Of a stretch of DNA of 39,991 nt, positions 1-9,906 are shown in pieces. Source of the DNA: Hymenopellis radicata (Eukaryota; Basidiomycota; Agaricomycetes; Agaricales; Physalacriaceae); contig JADNRX010000467.1 in assembly GCA_015501595.1 (NCBI GenBank), positions 1-39,991 on the forward strand, in the 5' to 3' direction. Positions within the stretch are counted from its first letter, which is position 1. Each line of letters starts with the position of its first letter. A program made the position numbers and the translations under genes. Under the pieces are notes generated by a model. The model had not been told where the DNA came from. It saw only the letters and a program-made list of their open reading frames with translations, and did no database searches.

Positions 1-129
1 TTTTGTTTTGTGTTTGTGTGTTGGTTGTGTGTATTTCTGTGGTGTATTTCTGCACTGCACATCAGCGCGCTGCAATCTGTATTAACTCTATGAGAGTGGG
101 CTTGGACAGTGAATGCTGTGCCGTTTGCA

Positions 130-475
130 GACAGCAGCCTCGCACGGTGCGTTCTCATATTTGCTTATTATCCTGGTGTTCAACGACAACGTCAGCCATT
201 AAGATTCGGTGCTGCCACGACCACGACGCGACGCCCAAGCATGGGCCTACTTAGAGCCAGGCCGACCTTGAGCAGGGCTTTGTGGGCCCATGGTTGGGAG
301 GTGGCGTCGTTCCAAGGTCGTCCAGTCCCTACTCAAACTCCCCGGAAACACTGCACTGTCCTGACACTTATTTTAGTACTGAAAATCCATCCCGCCCGTT
401 CGCCAGACATCCGTCAAACGGGTCCACTGCCACGTATGCATCACGTGTGTGTTGGTTTTGTTCCGATCGACTAGG
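130..475 (+). repeat. Dispersed repeat R1, copy 1
   Basis: First of three diverged copies of one repeat. The shared landmarks, in order, are a GGTGCGTTCTC segment at 146, a block around 228-300 built on AAGC(A)TGGGCC, GCCAGGCCGACCTTGAG and CCATGGTTGGGAGGTGG, and a CACGTATGC..CACGTGT segment near 431. The same landmarks recur in the same order at about 795-1170 and, inverted, at about 2936-3170. No protein family was recognised in any frame; short open frames here look incidental. It could be a degraded transposon or the decayed remains of a gene family. Confidence 0.7.
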
Positions 476-588
476 GTCTCGTCGTCCGACTTGTCCTTTC
501 ACCACCACTCCCCTACTCGTAAGTGATGACTTCCGCCGCAACCGACCTCTAACGATTATTCCAGAATGACAATGACTACTTCCGCTGC

Positions 589-680
589 GACGACCACCTG
601 CTAAGACGACCATCCGCTACGACGACCACCTGCTAAGACGACCACCTGCTAAGACGACCATCTGCTACCACGACCATCCC
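589..680 (+). repeat. Short tandem repeat, about 16-bp unit
   Basis: The motif ACGACCACCTGCTAAG and variants with CATC for CACC recur head to tail about five times between the two R1 direct copies. It is a minisatellite-like array with imperfect units and no coding potential. Confidence 0.75.
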
Positions 681-794
681 CGCTGCGGCCCTGCTCAGGC
701 AGTGCTCGCTTATCAACAGCGTTGTCAGCGATAAGGAACGTTACGCGCCGCCGCAAGCAGGGCTGGAGGAATTGATGCTATTTCGTCTGCAGCA

Positions 795-1170
795 TGGCGC
801 GGTGCGTTCTCTTTTCTGCTTCAGTTCTTGTCTAAGCAATCTGTACAGTGTCAATTACGCCATGTTTGCCGCCACGACTACGGCCACGACCGCGACACCA
901 CGCCCGAGCTTGGGCCCACTTAAAGCCAGGCCGACCTTGAGTTGTGGACCCATGGTTGGGAGGTGGTGTTGTCTTTGTGCTTTTACTCCCGCCAAATCGC
1001 CACTGATCATAACTGCCAGAAGCCTGTCATGTTTGGGGCAATCCTTACGAGTACGCAATGTTCATTCGAATTCTTTTCCCTCCCTTCTCTAAAAGTCCGC
1101 TCAGTCCATCATGCCGCCGGTGAGTTCAACTGGTGACACGTATGCTTCACGTGTATATTTGGTTTTCCGC
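795..1170 (+). repeat. Dispersed repeat R1, copy 2
   Basis: Second R1 copy, direct with respect to copy 1 and offset by about 655-706 bp, the offset growing along the copy because of indels. GGTGCGTTCTC lies at 801, GCCAGGCCGACCTTGAG at about 924 and the CACGTATGC..CACGTGT segment at about 1137. Copies 1 and 2 therefore look like an old tandem duplication. Confidence 0.7.
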
Positions 1171-1900
1171 ACTGCACGTTGTCCATCTACTACCACCATC
1201 TCTCTTCCTTCCAACGGTATGTTGTCATTCCAGACGGACATTATCTCTCCTAACACGCTGCCGTTAAATGCAGGTGTGCACCACCCAACGGACATCGAGG
1301 ACCTCTTCCCCATCGAAGAGGACTCACCTTCGACGAGGACAACGACTACTGATGACCGCCATAACTCACAGTGATGGCAACAATACGACGACGACACTCC
1401 GACTCAATACGAACAACGACAACTACGACGTGACACCTCAACGGTATTGACCTAATACAATGACGCGATGGTGACTGCTCGATACGACACCCCCGAACAA
1501 CGATGACCGGTGCTCCGAACGATGACGACGACGCCCCCGAACAGCAAGGATGAACGTACCTCAAACAACCGCCGCCAGACCTCGACGACCTTGAATGCCC
1601 ACGACCATGCAGCTTTGACGGCCAAACCTCGATCTTTTCTCATCTAAGTCTGTCATGATAATTTACATATAGTATGCTATTGAGAATGTTATGTTTATAT
1701 ATTATATGTACATGATCATTTGGGTTCTGGTATAATTCATTGTATTGTGTCTTCAACATTCTCTAACATTTTGTGCCTATCGGAATGGGTTTTGTAGTAT
1801 TGTCATGTCTTGGGCTGATTTCCTTGAGCATTAAGATGGAGTAGGTTACTTCACATTCGGACTGAGTTGTATGCATCTTGTTTTGGAGCAGCCTGAGCAG
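1171..1900. other. Gene-free, ACG/CGA-rich then AT-rich stretch
   Basis: From about 1330 to 1620 the sequence is rich in ACGAC-type triplets, which opens short frames on both strands, but none resembles a known protein. From 1650 to 1900 it is AT-rich with runs such as ATATATTATATG. I see no gene. Confidence 0.5.
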
Positions 1901-1963
1901 CCTTGAGTATGACCTAAGATACCTTAAGTATGACATGAGATACCTTGAGTATAACTTAGGCAA
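1901..1963 (+). repeat. Tandem repeat, 3 x 21 bp
   Basis: Three contiguous 21-bp units of the form CCTTGAGTATGACCTAAGATA occupy 1901-1921, 1922-1942 and 1943-1963, the third diverging at its end. Related TTGAGTTAACTTGGG-like text recurs near 9555-9600 just upstream of the LINE, so this may be a family motif rather than a private array. Confidence 0.85.
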
Positions 1964-2070
1964 CTCTGAGTTAGACTCAAAGCACCTTCAAAGAAGGTTT
2001 GGGGGTGAACCTTTGCCAAAGTTAACCCAGCAGAGTTCACACCTTAACATCCTCTAGGCAACCATGCTCA

Positions 2071-2342
2071 CTATGGTTGACTCAGTAGTCCTCTAGGCTG
2101 GTGACCCGTTTCCTGATGTACTACACCAGCTTCTGCGGCAGCACCAATGGTCGCCAATTCTCCATCAGGCCATACCAGTCCCTGCGATCCAGAGGGCGCA
2201 AAGAAAAATGGGCTGGACGCGTTGATGGGAAATTCCTCCCCAGCGCCATTGTACAGGCTGAAGTTCACGGCGATTGACGCGTTGGTGATGTCACGAAGGA
2301 GGCGTGGGCGGAGATGTACCTCCCGGTAGCTGTCTACGTTCC
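2071..2342 (-). pseudogene. FMN-dependent 2-hydroxyacid dehydrogenase fragment (cytochrome b2 / glycolate oxidase family)
   Basis: On the minus strand one frame reads continuously through motifs of the family's FMN-binding barrel: a VHLRPRLLRDITN stretch (the R-x-R-x-L-x-D segment after the first helices), then SPFFFAPSGSQGL and WPDGELATIGAAAEAGV, the equivalent of the usual P-x-FVAPTA..L-x-HP-x-GE-x-x-x-x-RAAA block. The catalytic His/Arg half of a full ~350-500 aa enzyme is missing; the frame stops near 2071 and goes no further. I infer a dead 5' fragment. The family is recognised from these motifs only, and the LYNGAGEEFPINAS linker is longer than usual. Confidence 0.6.
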
Positions 2343-2640
2343 AGTGGAGAGCTACATGAGGTTAAGAACGTGAACTCGATGAAGCGTAATGATTAAGAAA
2401 CTTACTGTCTTCATTTGATGTGCCTCCAGCAATACGACCTTTTAAGGATGGGTGAGTTCTCGTGCATGCCTGATCATTGCTTGTGGAATGGCACCATAAA
2501 CAATGGAGTTCAACCTTCGCTCAGTGATGGTCCAAACATCTCTCATGTCAATGATAGACGCGACGTCAGTCTCAACATCGAGGAAGGTGTCATTTTGGCC
2601 ATAGTCTAACGCCTGGCCCTGTACACGACCGTCAAACTGA
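2343..2640 (-). other. Possible upstream exon and intron of the dehydrogenase relic
   Basis: Minus-strand sequence upstream of the dehydrogenase fragment contains a plausible 54-nt intron, GTAAGT...CATGTAG, at 2352-2405, and before it a frame reading QFDGRVQGQALDYGQNDTFL and onward that is broken by a stop at about 2444. The upstream protein sequence is not one I recognise, so it may belong to the same relic or to something else. Confidence 0.3.
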
Positions 2641-2935
2641 AAAGACGCTGATCAGCGGTTACACAAAACTGGGGTAGAGGCCGCTCACCCAAGGACCGGC
2701 TGAAAGCGGACGCGCCGCGAACGGGTCGTGGTCGCTGTCGGGTCGAGGTCGCTGTTGGGTCGAAGTCAGGTCGTGGTAGAGGTAGAGAGGTGTGCAGTCC
2801 CGATCGAATAAAAACTCAACATACACGTGACGTTGGACTTGGACAATTTTCTGGCAATGGGAGAAGGTATCGTCATACTAAAATGAAAAGGAGTAGAATA
2901 TGCATACTGAGTGAGGACAATAAGAGAATGACGGC

Positions 2936-3170
2936 GTGCAGCGGCTGGGGCTGGTACAAGGGTTGAAGTTAGACCTTGCGATGACACCGTCTCCCAAGCA
3001 ATGGGCCCACAAAGCCCTGCTCAAGGTCGGCCTGGCTTTCCATGGGCCCATGCTTGGGCGTCGTGTCGTAGTCGGGGGTGCAGTAAGTCTCATGGGACTA
3101 ATGTTGTTGTTCAATACAAGGACAATAAGGGAAAATGAGAACGCACCGCGCAGTGCTGCCCGACTGCAGA
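2936..3170 (-). repeat. Dispersed repeat R1, copy 3 (inverted)
   Basis: Read on the minus strand this shows the R1 landmarks in the same order as copies 1 and 2: GCGGTGCGTTCTC, then CCCAAGCATGGGCCCA, GCCAGGCCGACCTTGAG, CAGGGCTTTGTGGGCCCA and CTTGGGAG. Copy 3 shares the GAGCAGGGCTTTGTGGGCCC variant with copy 1, not copy 2. Confidence 0.7.
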
Positions 3171-4660
3171 CGGGACAGCAGTCACTCTCCTAGCCCTCGC
3201 TCTAGTAGAGCCAATCTGGATTTCAGCGGGCTGTTGCGTGAACTGACTGCCCAAGTCGACGACGACGACCAGTGAAGGTTGTGCTGCCTGTCTTGACAGG
3301 GCTTAGGCGGCTGACCAGTAAGGCAATAAACAGAAGGAAAAAAATGGAACAGGAAGACAGCATGGGAAGATGCCAGCGGTGGTGGTCGTGGATGGTGGTG
3401 GTAAGAGGATGTGCCGACTCCTGAACGGTGCATGATCACCATTCGGATCGCCGGACCTGGGATCCGCTCATCGTTCAATACGCGATAGACAACGAACGGG
3501 GGTACGTGGGGACCTAAGAGCATGCGCAGAAGCAGTACATAAGGTAATTAAACATCTTACCTGAAAAGCAAGTTGACCGACTTACCGTGCAGTACACAAT
3601 CCACTGCATCGCGACCATGACAGTCAGTACCATCTTCACCTTGACTAAAAAAACCCTAAAAAAATAAAATACTCTAAAACATCATAGCAACGCATCCCGC
3701 TATATGCGAACGCTCAAATCGTCTCCGTTCTTGCGCTGGAGACTGTGCAAGTCACCCAAAACCGTTCGGACCGATCATCCGAGTGGTGATCGAGCGAGCT
3801 TTTTGGGTGGAAGTCTCACTCTTACCATCACAACGCCCGCGTAAGCCTCATGTTGAGGCCGCTCTGTCTACGATGCGGGCTGGAAGCAACAATTACAATG
3901 TTGTTCCCGCCGCCAGAGCAACGACAAGCAGCCGCGTAAGCCCTCGACTGCAGGCAGCATTATTTTTCCACATCTCCCGGAAGACAAAGGCGACGATGCC
4001 GAGCAGCGTAAGCCCTCCTACGAGGCTGCACGTCCACAGTACACCTCTCGCTATGGACTCCCAGAACGTCGCTCGCTACTCGCCTGCCGCAATCTGGACG
4101 AACGCGATACCACACACAAGCCAGGCGCGCGCGTGCTGAGCACGGCGCGAACAATTCTGAACGACGGCGTCGGCTTGCAGAGACCGAATCGACGAGGCTA
4201 GGGCTTGGGAACAAAATGGTGCATGTTTCTTCTTGTTTGATCTTTGGTTCTCAACCACCAGCACGATCACCTCCCGACTGCGCCAACAGGACCTGGAATA
4301 TGTCTGAATAACCAGGGAGCAGGATTTGGATAGCTGGAGAATGGGAAGAACGAGCTGCTGCCCACACAGGTGCGTTTTTTCTTGCATCTTTTCCTCTCTC
4401 GCTGACAGACTATCGTTGAACAGGCATGTACGACTCGCGACCCACTGCTGCATTCCCGCGACTTTTTCCCTTTGACGCCGTCCTTCCTGCCCGTCGTCAT
4501 GTAGCCTTCATCCGCTGCGAGCACGGAATGTCGGCAGGCCGATCCCCGATGGAGCAGCAACACTTGTGGACGACGGCGCTAGCTCTAACTCTCCATCCTG
4601 CATTAGGCCCACTTTGTGCTTTCTCTTTTTTCAGGCCATGCTGTAGTTTGAGGGGTAACG
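3171..4660. other. Gene-poor DNA with recurring GCGTAAGCC / GAGCAGCA motifs
   Basis: No protein family is recognisable. Between about 3835 and 4040 the motif GCGTAAGCC(C)TC occurs three times at roughly 80-bp spacing, and CGATGGAGCAGCAACACTTG occurs near 4545. Similar text (CGTAAGCCTCCACGACGGAGCAGCAC near 8420, CATAAGCCTTCAGAATGGAACAGCAACAC near 8712, with a two-base shift in spacing) appears in the 6.3-9.3 kb block, so both look like decayed copies of a further repeat family. Confidence 0.4.
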
Positions 4661-4662
4661 AG

Positions 4663-4676
4663 GTGGTTATAACCAC
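4663..4676. repeat. Perfect 14-bp palindrome
   Basis: GTGGTTATAACCAC is identical to its reverse complement. A related arm, GTGGTTAGAACCACC, follows about 30 bp later, and GTGGTTATA(A/T) arms recur in the small inverted-repeat element at 8200-8293, so these are probably ends of the same MITE-like family. Confidence 0.7.
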
Positions 4677-4716
4677 TAATAGTGTTTCCATAATGTGTGG
4701 TTAGAACCACCAAAAT

Positions 4717-4728
4717 CCTAACCCTAAC
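4717..4728 (+). repeat. Two telomere-like CCTAAC repeats
   Basis: CCTAACCCTAAC is two units of the complement of TTAGGG, the telomere repeat of most filamentous fungi. Only 12 bp are present, so chance is a reasonable explanation. Confidence 0.35.
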
Positions 4729-4957
4729 TCAGCCTGAATGGAACCCTAGGGGCTCACCACCTTTAATATATTAATGCTAAATACTTGCCTTCAGATCACG
4801 ACCCAAAACCCGGCTGCTCGAAAAAGATCGGCAACTCCCGGTTATATTCTCACGCTATGCGCAGGCTACTAGCACAGCACTGTACGGGAGCGATGTGGGA
4901 CATTCTATAGCTTATATATGTCTATTATATACATTTATTGGATTTTCGGCTGTTCAA

Positions 4958-5480
4958 CAGCCCAGTACTCGCTGGATGGCGCGCCATTGGGTTGGATGCG
5001 CTTGTTCGGCGTTTTCCGGGAGAGTTCCCACGCTCAAAGTGGGTGGCATTGGGGGCGCGTTGCGCTTGCAGCACAAAAGCAGTTAGGATACAGTGATTCC
5101 AATGTGTAATTTAGCTTTACATATCTCTATTCTATTACTGTAACTAACTTTCTGCTTGAAACCCGCCCATGAATTGGTGGATGGTGCGCTGCTCGCTTGG
5201 ATGCGCTTTTTCGGCATTTGCCGAGAGTATTCTCACGCTCAAACGGGTGGTATTGGGCATGCATTGCGCTGGCGGCGCAGACCTCAAGTACAGATTGATT
5301 CTAATGAATGCTCTGGTGTTACCCATGTCTATTCTACCTGTGTGTCCTAATTACTGCTTCAAACCCGCCCAGGAATCGCTGGATGGCGCCCTGCCGGATT
5401 GGATGTGCTTTTTCGGCAATTTCCGATCTTCATTCCCACGCTCGGCATTTGCTGAAAGCCGGCTCAGCTCATGCACTCAG
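4958..5480 (+). repeat. Tandem repeat, 3 units of about 204 bp
   Basis: Three units can be aligned from the anchor (G)CTGGATGGCGC, whose ATGG falls at 4976, 5181 and 5383 (spacings 205 and 202). Each unit continues with TTGGATG(C/T)GCTT, TTCGGC(A/G), a CCCACGCTC or CTCACGCTC segment and, in the first two, a GGTGG(C/T)ATTGGG block. Units are substantially diverged and the third is cut short. The short open frames across the array are in different phases and I do not consider them coding. Confidence 0.8.
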
Positions 5481-5837
5481 ATCTCAGAACGTGCACACTG
5501 CAAATCAGGGCGGTACCGGTAATCAACCGGGTTCCTGAATCTGAAATGGACTTGAGATATTTTGGCGCGGCCTGTATGCGAGCAGGCAGGACATCAAGAC
5601 CCCCCAAAAATTCTCATAATTGAGGATTAATGTTCAACTTTGAGTTTCCCACTTGCCAGATTTTTGAGTGGACTAGGTGGCCTGCCGTTCCACCGATTGT
5701 TTTGGTCTAATGAAATCCTGTAATTTTCAGACCTCAGCGTGCGGGACGGCGGGAGCCAAGCGCCCCGGATTTATTCGGGATATAAAGGTGGGATGGCCCT
5801 CTAGGAGATGCAACAAAGCCCAGAGTTGTCACATAAG

Positions 5838-6103
5838 GAGGTGAGACGCTATTGATTTGGTCCAATTAAAGTCCAATAAAGTCTAATGAACTGCGAATAT
5901 CTGATCGGGCGTCGGGCGGGCAGCATTCGGGACGTCGGGCTTCCGAGGCCTTGGAAATATCGTGGAAAATCATATTTTAATATGCTCTGTAACTGCCAAC
6001 AAGCTCGGGCTGGTGCCTATAGTGCGTGAGTTAAAGTATCATTAAAGTCCGATGAACTGACAGTCCAAGGCAGTTACATTAACTCGTACTTGCGTCTCAC
6101 CTC
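5838..6103. mobile_element. Candidate MITE with 12-bp inverted ends
   Basis: GAGGTGAGACGC at 5838-5849 is mirrored exactly by GCGTCTCACCTC at 6092-6103. Just inside each end lies a related TTAAAGTCC.ATGAACTG segment. The interior has no coding potential. No target-site duplication is evident (CACATAAG against ATACTTCG), so the assignment rests on the inverted repeats alone. Confidence 0.4.
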
Positions 6104-7015
6104 ATACTTCGACAACTATTCACACTACGGATACCCTGGGCCGTCGTTCGTTTGGGGATCATCGTATACAGTACGTGGCACTCGTATACTGCCAAAATTT
6201 AATTGAATTGAACCGTTCTAGCATCTGCAAATGCCCGACGCTGTTGCAAGCACCCCGCCGGATTCAAATCATTATTTCTACAAACCACATCCTCCGCCCA
6301 CTCTGTGCTCACTCGCCTGCCTTATACCGACGCCCAACCCAGTATTTCGCCTGTTTCTAGGCTGTTCGACGCAAAGCGCCACCGTCGACATCGTCAACGA
6401 ATAGGCTGTCCTAATCGGGCAACCCATCTTTCCCTCTCACCACGACCACGGCTTTTGGATCTCGGCGCTCGCTCTCCATCTTACCCGCGACTATCAAGTG
6501 CATCATCGTCTGCACCTGTCTCTACGACCACTCTCATGCTCTCTCACGCCCGAAATGTCAGTACGATCGGACAGCGGCTTCAGCGCATACGGTGGATACA
6601 CGACGGAAAAATGTTTTTGGGTGCGATTATCACCCGCAGTGAAGGAGCGACAGAGGTAAAGACTGCGGTGCGACGATTGTTGGGCGTCGTCGGTCTGTTG
6701 GAGCCCGTCGTCGTCGTCTGCTGGCGACGACGACACGCCAGGTGCGTTGCCCCTTCTCTGCCTTGTTCCTACATTTCTTGGTCCCCAGTGACTGCTCTCG
6801 GATCTTGACATATCTCACATGGACCGCGCCACAAAAAATCTCAACCCACGTCCGAAGCGGTGGCGGCGACGAATGAAACGACGGCGGACTCGCCAGCAGA
6901 CGCAACGGCGGAGGACTCGATTTTATCACTGAGTCTAGTACATGTGGCTCGTAGCCGTCAACCGTCCGGATCCTCCCATCCATCATCAAATCCCCCCCGC
7001 TAAAGGGTAGCCTCG

Positions 7016-7039
7016 GGAGGTTCGAATCCTCCGAGGGGG
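7016..7039 (+). other. tRNA T-arm-like hairpin with B-box
   Basis: GGAGG-TTCGAAT-CCTCC forms a canonical 5-bp T-stem with a 7-base loop and contains the RNA polymerase III B-box consensus GGTTCGAATCC. It is followed by GAGGGGG, as an acceptor 3' strand would be. No D-arm or anticodon arm fits upstream, so this is not a whole tRNA; a decayed tRNA or tRNA-derived SINE head is possible. Confidence 0.4.
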
Positions 7040-8199
7040 AATTATTTTAGTTCTACACGATCCCCGCCAACGCGCCCTTGCAATCGTGCACGGGCCATGG
7101 TCCGTGCATCGATGACGTAGGGCCGCGCGTCCTCACCGGCCTCGTCTCGCCCATTATCTGTCGCATTTTATTCGTCGTCAACAAGACCGACCTTCTCTTT
7201 TCTCCGGATTCTTATCTGCATGGACGGAGGTATTACGCCTTTTAGCGGGTGCACAACCATCCCGACGACGACCAGCGGCTGCTGGATATCTACCCGCAAC
7301 AAGCGGAAACCGATTCCATGGTGTCGATTGCAGATTCCGAGCAGAAGGATCAGAGAAGGGGGAAAATATGTTACGCAGTTTCTATGTATTCAGGTGCGTA
7401 TATGCTGTCTAGAAATCAGGCGTCGCTCGAGCCATGGTCCGTGCGCAGTCGTTGCGTCGGGCTCATATGTACCCACATTCGCTTCCTCGTTCATCACCGC
7501 ATCCTTTCCACCCGAGGACGACAACCAACGTACTACATCACCAGCATAAGCCGTTGGACGACGATGGCGGTACCAACCGTTTCCTCAACCCCATCAGCGA
7601 CGGCGCCGGCTTTTCTCGCGAGCGGGCAGCATCCGCAGTCATCTGCTGGATAGTAACGGGCAAGGACGACATTTTTTGCATGAGATGCTCGTCCTTGTAG
7701 ACGGGGCTCCAAGGTGCGTCTTTTTTCGCGCGATCAGGATAAGATTGACTCGTTTACTAGGCTATCATCACTTCACCCCCCAGCAACTTCCACGACCATT
7801 GTGCACGACGATATGCCCTTCTTCCTTGCTCTCGCTACACCATTTCCGTGTTTTCGGACCATGCGCTGCATTTTTTGGGCCTGGTATGTGAGGCGCACAA
7901 TTGTGCACCTCGCGCCAGTCCAAAATATAACAATGGCCATGCCTCCGGCATCATCCACACACTCCTTCTATTCTGTCAGCTTCGCCGCCGCTGTGCGCAG
8001 CGTTACAGGCGCACCGTACGACCTACCTGCTAAATTTAGTGTAGCTTGTCCGGATTTGGGCAATTTTTTATTATGTTTATTGAGTGCCGGTACATCTTGC
8101 TGTTTAATCAAGGTTATCTACTGCATTAGGACGATACGAGGTCCTTCAAATAACGAATATAGGTGTTTTTGGGCAGCAGCTGGGCTGGACCCAGGTGCA

Positions 8200-8293
8200 G
8201 TGCTTACAACCACTCGGAAAGGTGCTTATTAGCCCTTCGGACTGAGTGGTTATATCCACGGGATGTGCAAAATGCTTTTGTGGTTATAAGCAC
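8200..8293. mobile_element. Small foldback (MITE-like) element
   Basis: GTGCTTACAACCAC at 8200-8213 is mirrored by GTGGTTATAAGCAC at 8280-8293 (13 of 14 positions). A nested pair, ACCACTCGG and CGGACTGAGTGGTTAT, lies inside. CAG sits just outside the left 13-bp arm and just outside the right one, a possible 3-bp target duplication but weak. Confidence 0.45.
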
Positions 8294-9400
8294 AGATTTG
8301 AGGCATCCTTTACTGCAATGGTTGCTTTTTTGACCTCACTTTTTGGACCACTGCCCTTTCTCCGTGGTTTCGAATAGTCGTGGATATCGAGGACGACTTT
8401 TATACTTCGACGAGAACGCGTAAGCCTCCACGACGGAGCAGCACATTTGGATGACGGCGCAGGTTTCAATAGGCTGGATTAACCTCCGCCATCGTGTGAG
8501 GTAGATGGCGTCGCGCATCCCAGCCTAAAGGGTACGTGTTTCCGGTTCGTTCGTCTATTTTCTTCTGATCCAAAAGTAATCAGTGCTACTCCTTCCACCA
8601 CCACTACCTCCTCCTCCTCTCTCCCTACGTCGTTCGCCCACCGCTGACACGTAAGCCCCCTTGGCCGCTTTACCTTTGTTCCCGACACTTTTCGGACCGT
8701 GGTGGGAACGCATAAGCCTTCAGAATGGAACAGCAACACTCCGCCGGTTCCAAGAGGCGGAATTAGCCTCTGCATCATCGTATCTGTGCTAATAATGGGG
8801 CTAGGAGTTGGGATTGGGATGAGATCTGGGCAGGATAACATCGTCAATGGGTGGAGGCTTAGAGAATGGGCAAATGCGCCGTTGCCCAGGCCGCCCAATT
8901 TTCTCCCACCGTCCCACTACGTGCTGCCGGCGGATTTTCCTTTCCTCGAACCAAAAACGCGCATTCATCCAGCGCCGACAGCCGCGACGCATACCCGATA
9001 TCCACAGAGGCGCCCAACAACGTCAAACCTGCAATCACTGCGGGACACGATAGACAGAATGGCGCGCCCGCCGTCGCGTACATCGCCATCGACGCTGAAG
9101 GTTCCCCCGCCTGGAGCAGTCGCCATCACACGCTGACTACTCTTGCTCACCGCGACCACAAACGCCTTTTAACGCCTAAGCATTCCTGTACGCCCAACGC
9201 GTCTACAATCTACCCGCGAACGAGCGAGCAGAGGCAGGAGCCCCTGCTGCTCCGTGGGTGCGCTATCCGGAATACATACGTCGTGGATTGGACTTGTTGT
9301 CTTTACTAATACCTGTGCGGACCGTTAACAGTAGTGCAACATCTTTGCAGTTGTGATGTTCGTTGTAGTAACATAATCATCCTGTGAATCATTGATCATA

Positions 9401-9667
9401 TGTCAACCGGCAGCACTTTAGTTGTATCTAAGTCAGTGCACGTAGTAGTATGGAGGAGGACCAATGCTACCCAAGTTGTAGCCCATATAAGACACATACC
9501 TGAGGATATTTATGGAGGCTCAGGTTGGTATAGGTCAACCTCTCCATGTAGCCCATCCTTAAGCCAACTTGAGTTAACTTGGGTTGTCTGGAGTGCTCTA
9601 GTGCCCTTCGGTCATCTCAAAATGTGGGCATATACCTGAGTTGGCTCAAGGCCAAAGTGATTTTCCT
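9401..9667. other. Sequence upstream of the LINE truncation point
   Basis: No gene. It contains TTGAGTTAACTTGGG-type words resembling the 21-bp tandem repeat at 1901-1963. LINE coding similarity begins at about 9671 and is preceded directly by a TGA in that frame. Confidence 0.4.
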
Positions 9668-9906
9668 GATGTGCGCGTGCTGAGGAAGCGTATCGGCGCT
9701 CTCATGATTCTGATCGTAGGAAGATTAAGACAGCTCTTCATGGTGGTTCGACTAGGAGGCTTGTCAATCTCTCTGACGAGTACGCTGGGCTCCCCCTCAT
9801 TGTTAACAAGCTGAACTCTGATGATCTATTATCGCGACCCGACGACGTCAAGGAGGAGACTCGAACGTACTTTCAGACGTTATATGACCGACCCGCTCCA
9901 CCTGCT

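Larger units (their letters stand above)
6104..9400. other. Gene-poor, repeat-derived DNA; no gene recognised
   Basis: Several open frames above 100 codons occur here on both strands, but their translations are low in recognisable motifs, rich in Arg, Ser, Pro and Thr, and do not chain across plausible introns. The block repeatedly shows GGTGCGT(T/C) donor-like words and GTAAGCC/GAGCAGCA motifs also seen at 3.8-4.6 kb. I read it as decayed repeats. Confidence 0.4.

Noticed and set aside
1901..1963. Regular 21-bp repeats that could suggest a CRISPR array
   Set aside because: The units are contiguous with no spacers, and the host is a fungus; this is a plain tandem repeat.
4717..4728. Interstitial telomere repeat as a sign of chromosome-end fusion
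   Set aside because: Only two units are present, easily expected by chance in 40 kb.
6305..9309. Several open frames above 100 codons (for example 6305-6808, 7714-8232, 8866-9309)
   Set aside because: Frames overlap on both strands, carry no recognisable motif, do not connect through introns, and lie in repeat-derived DNA.
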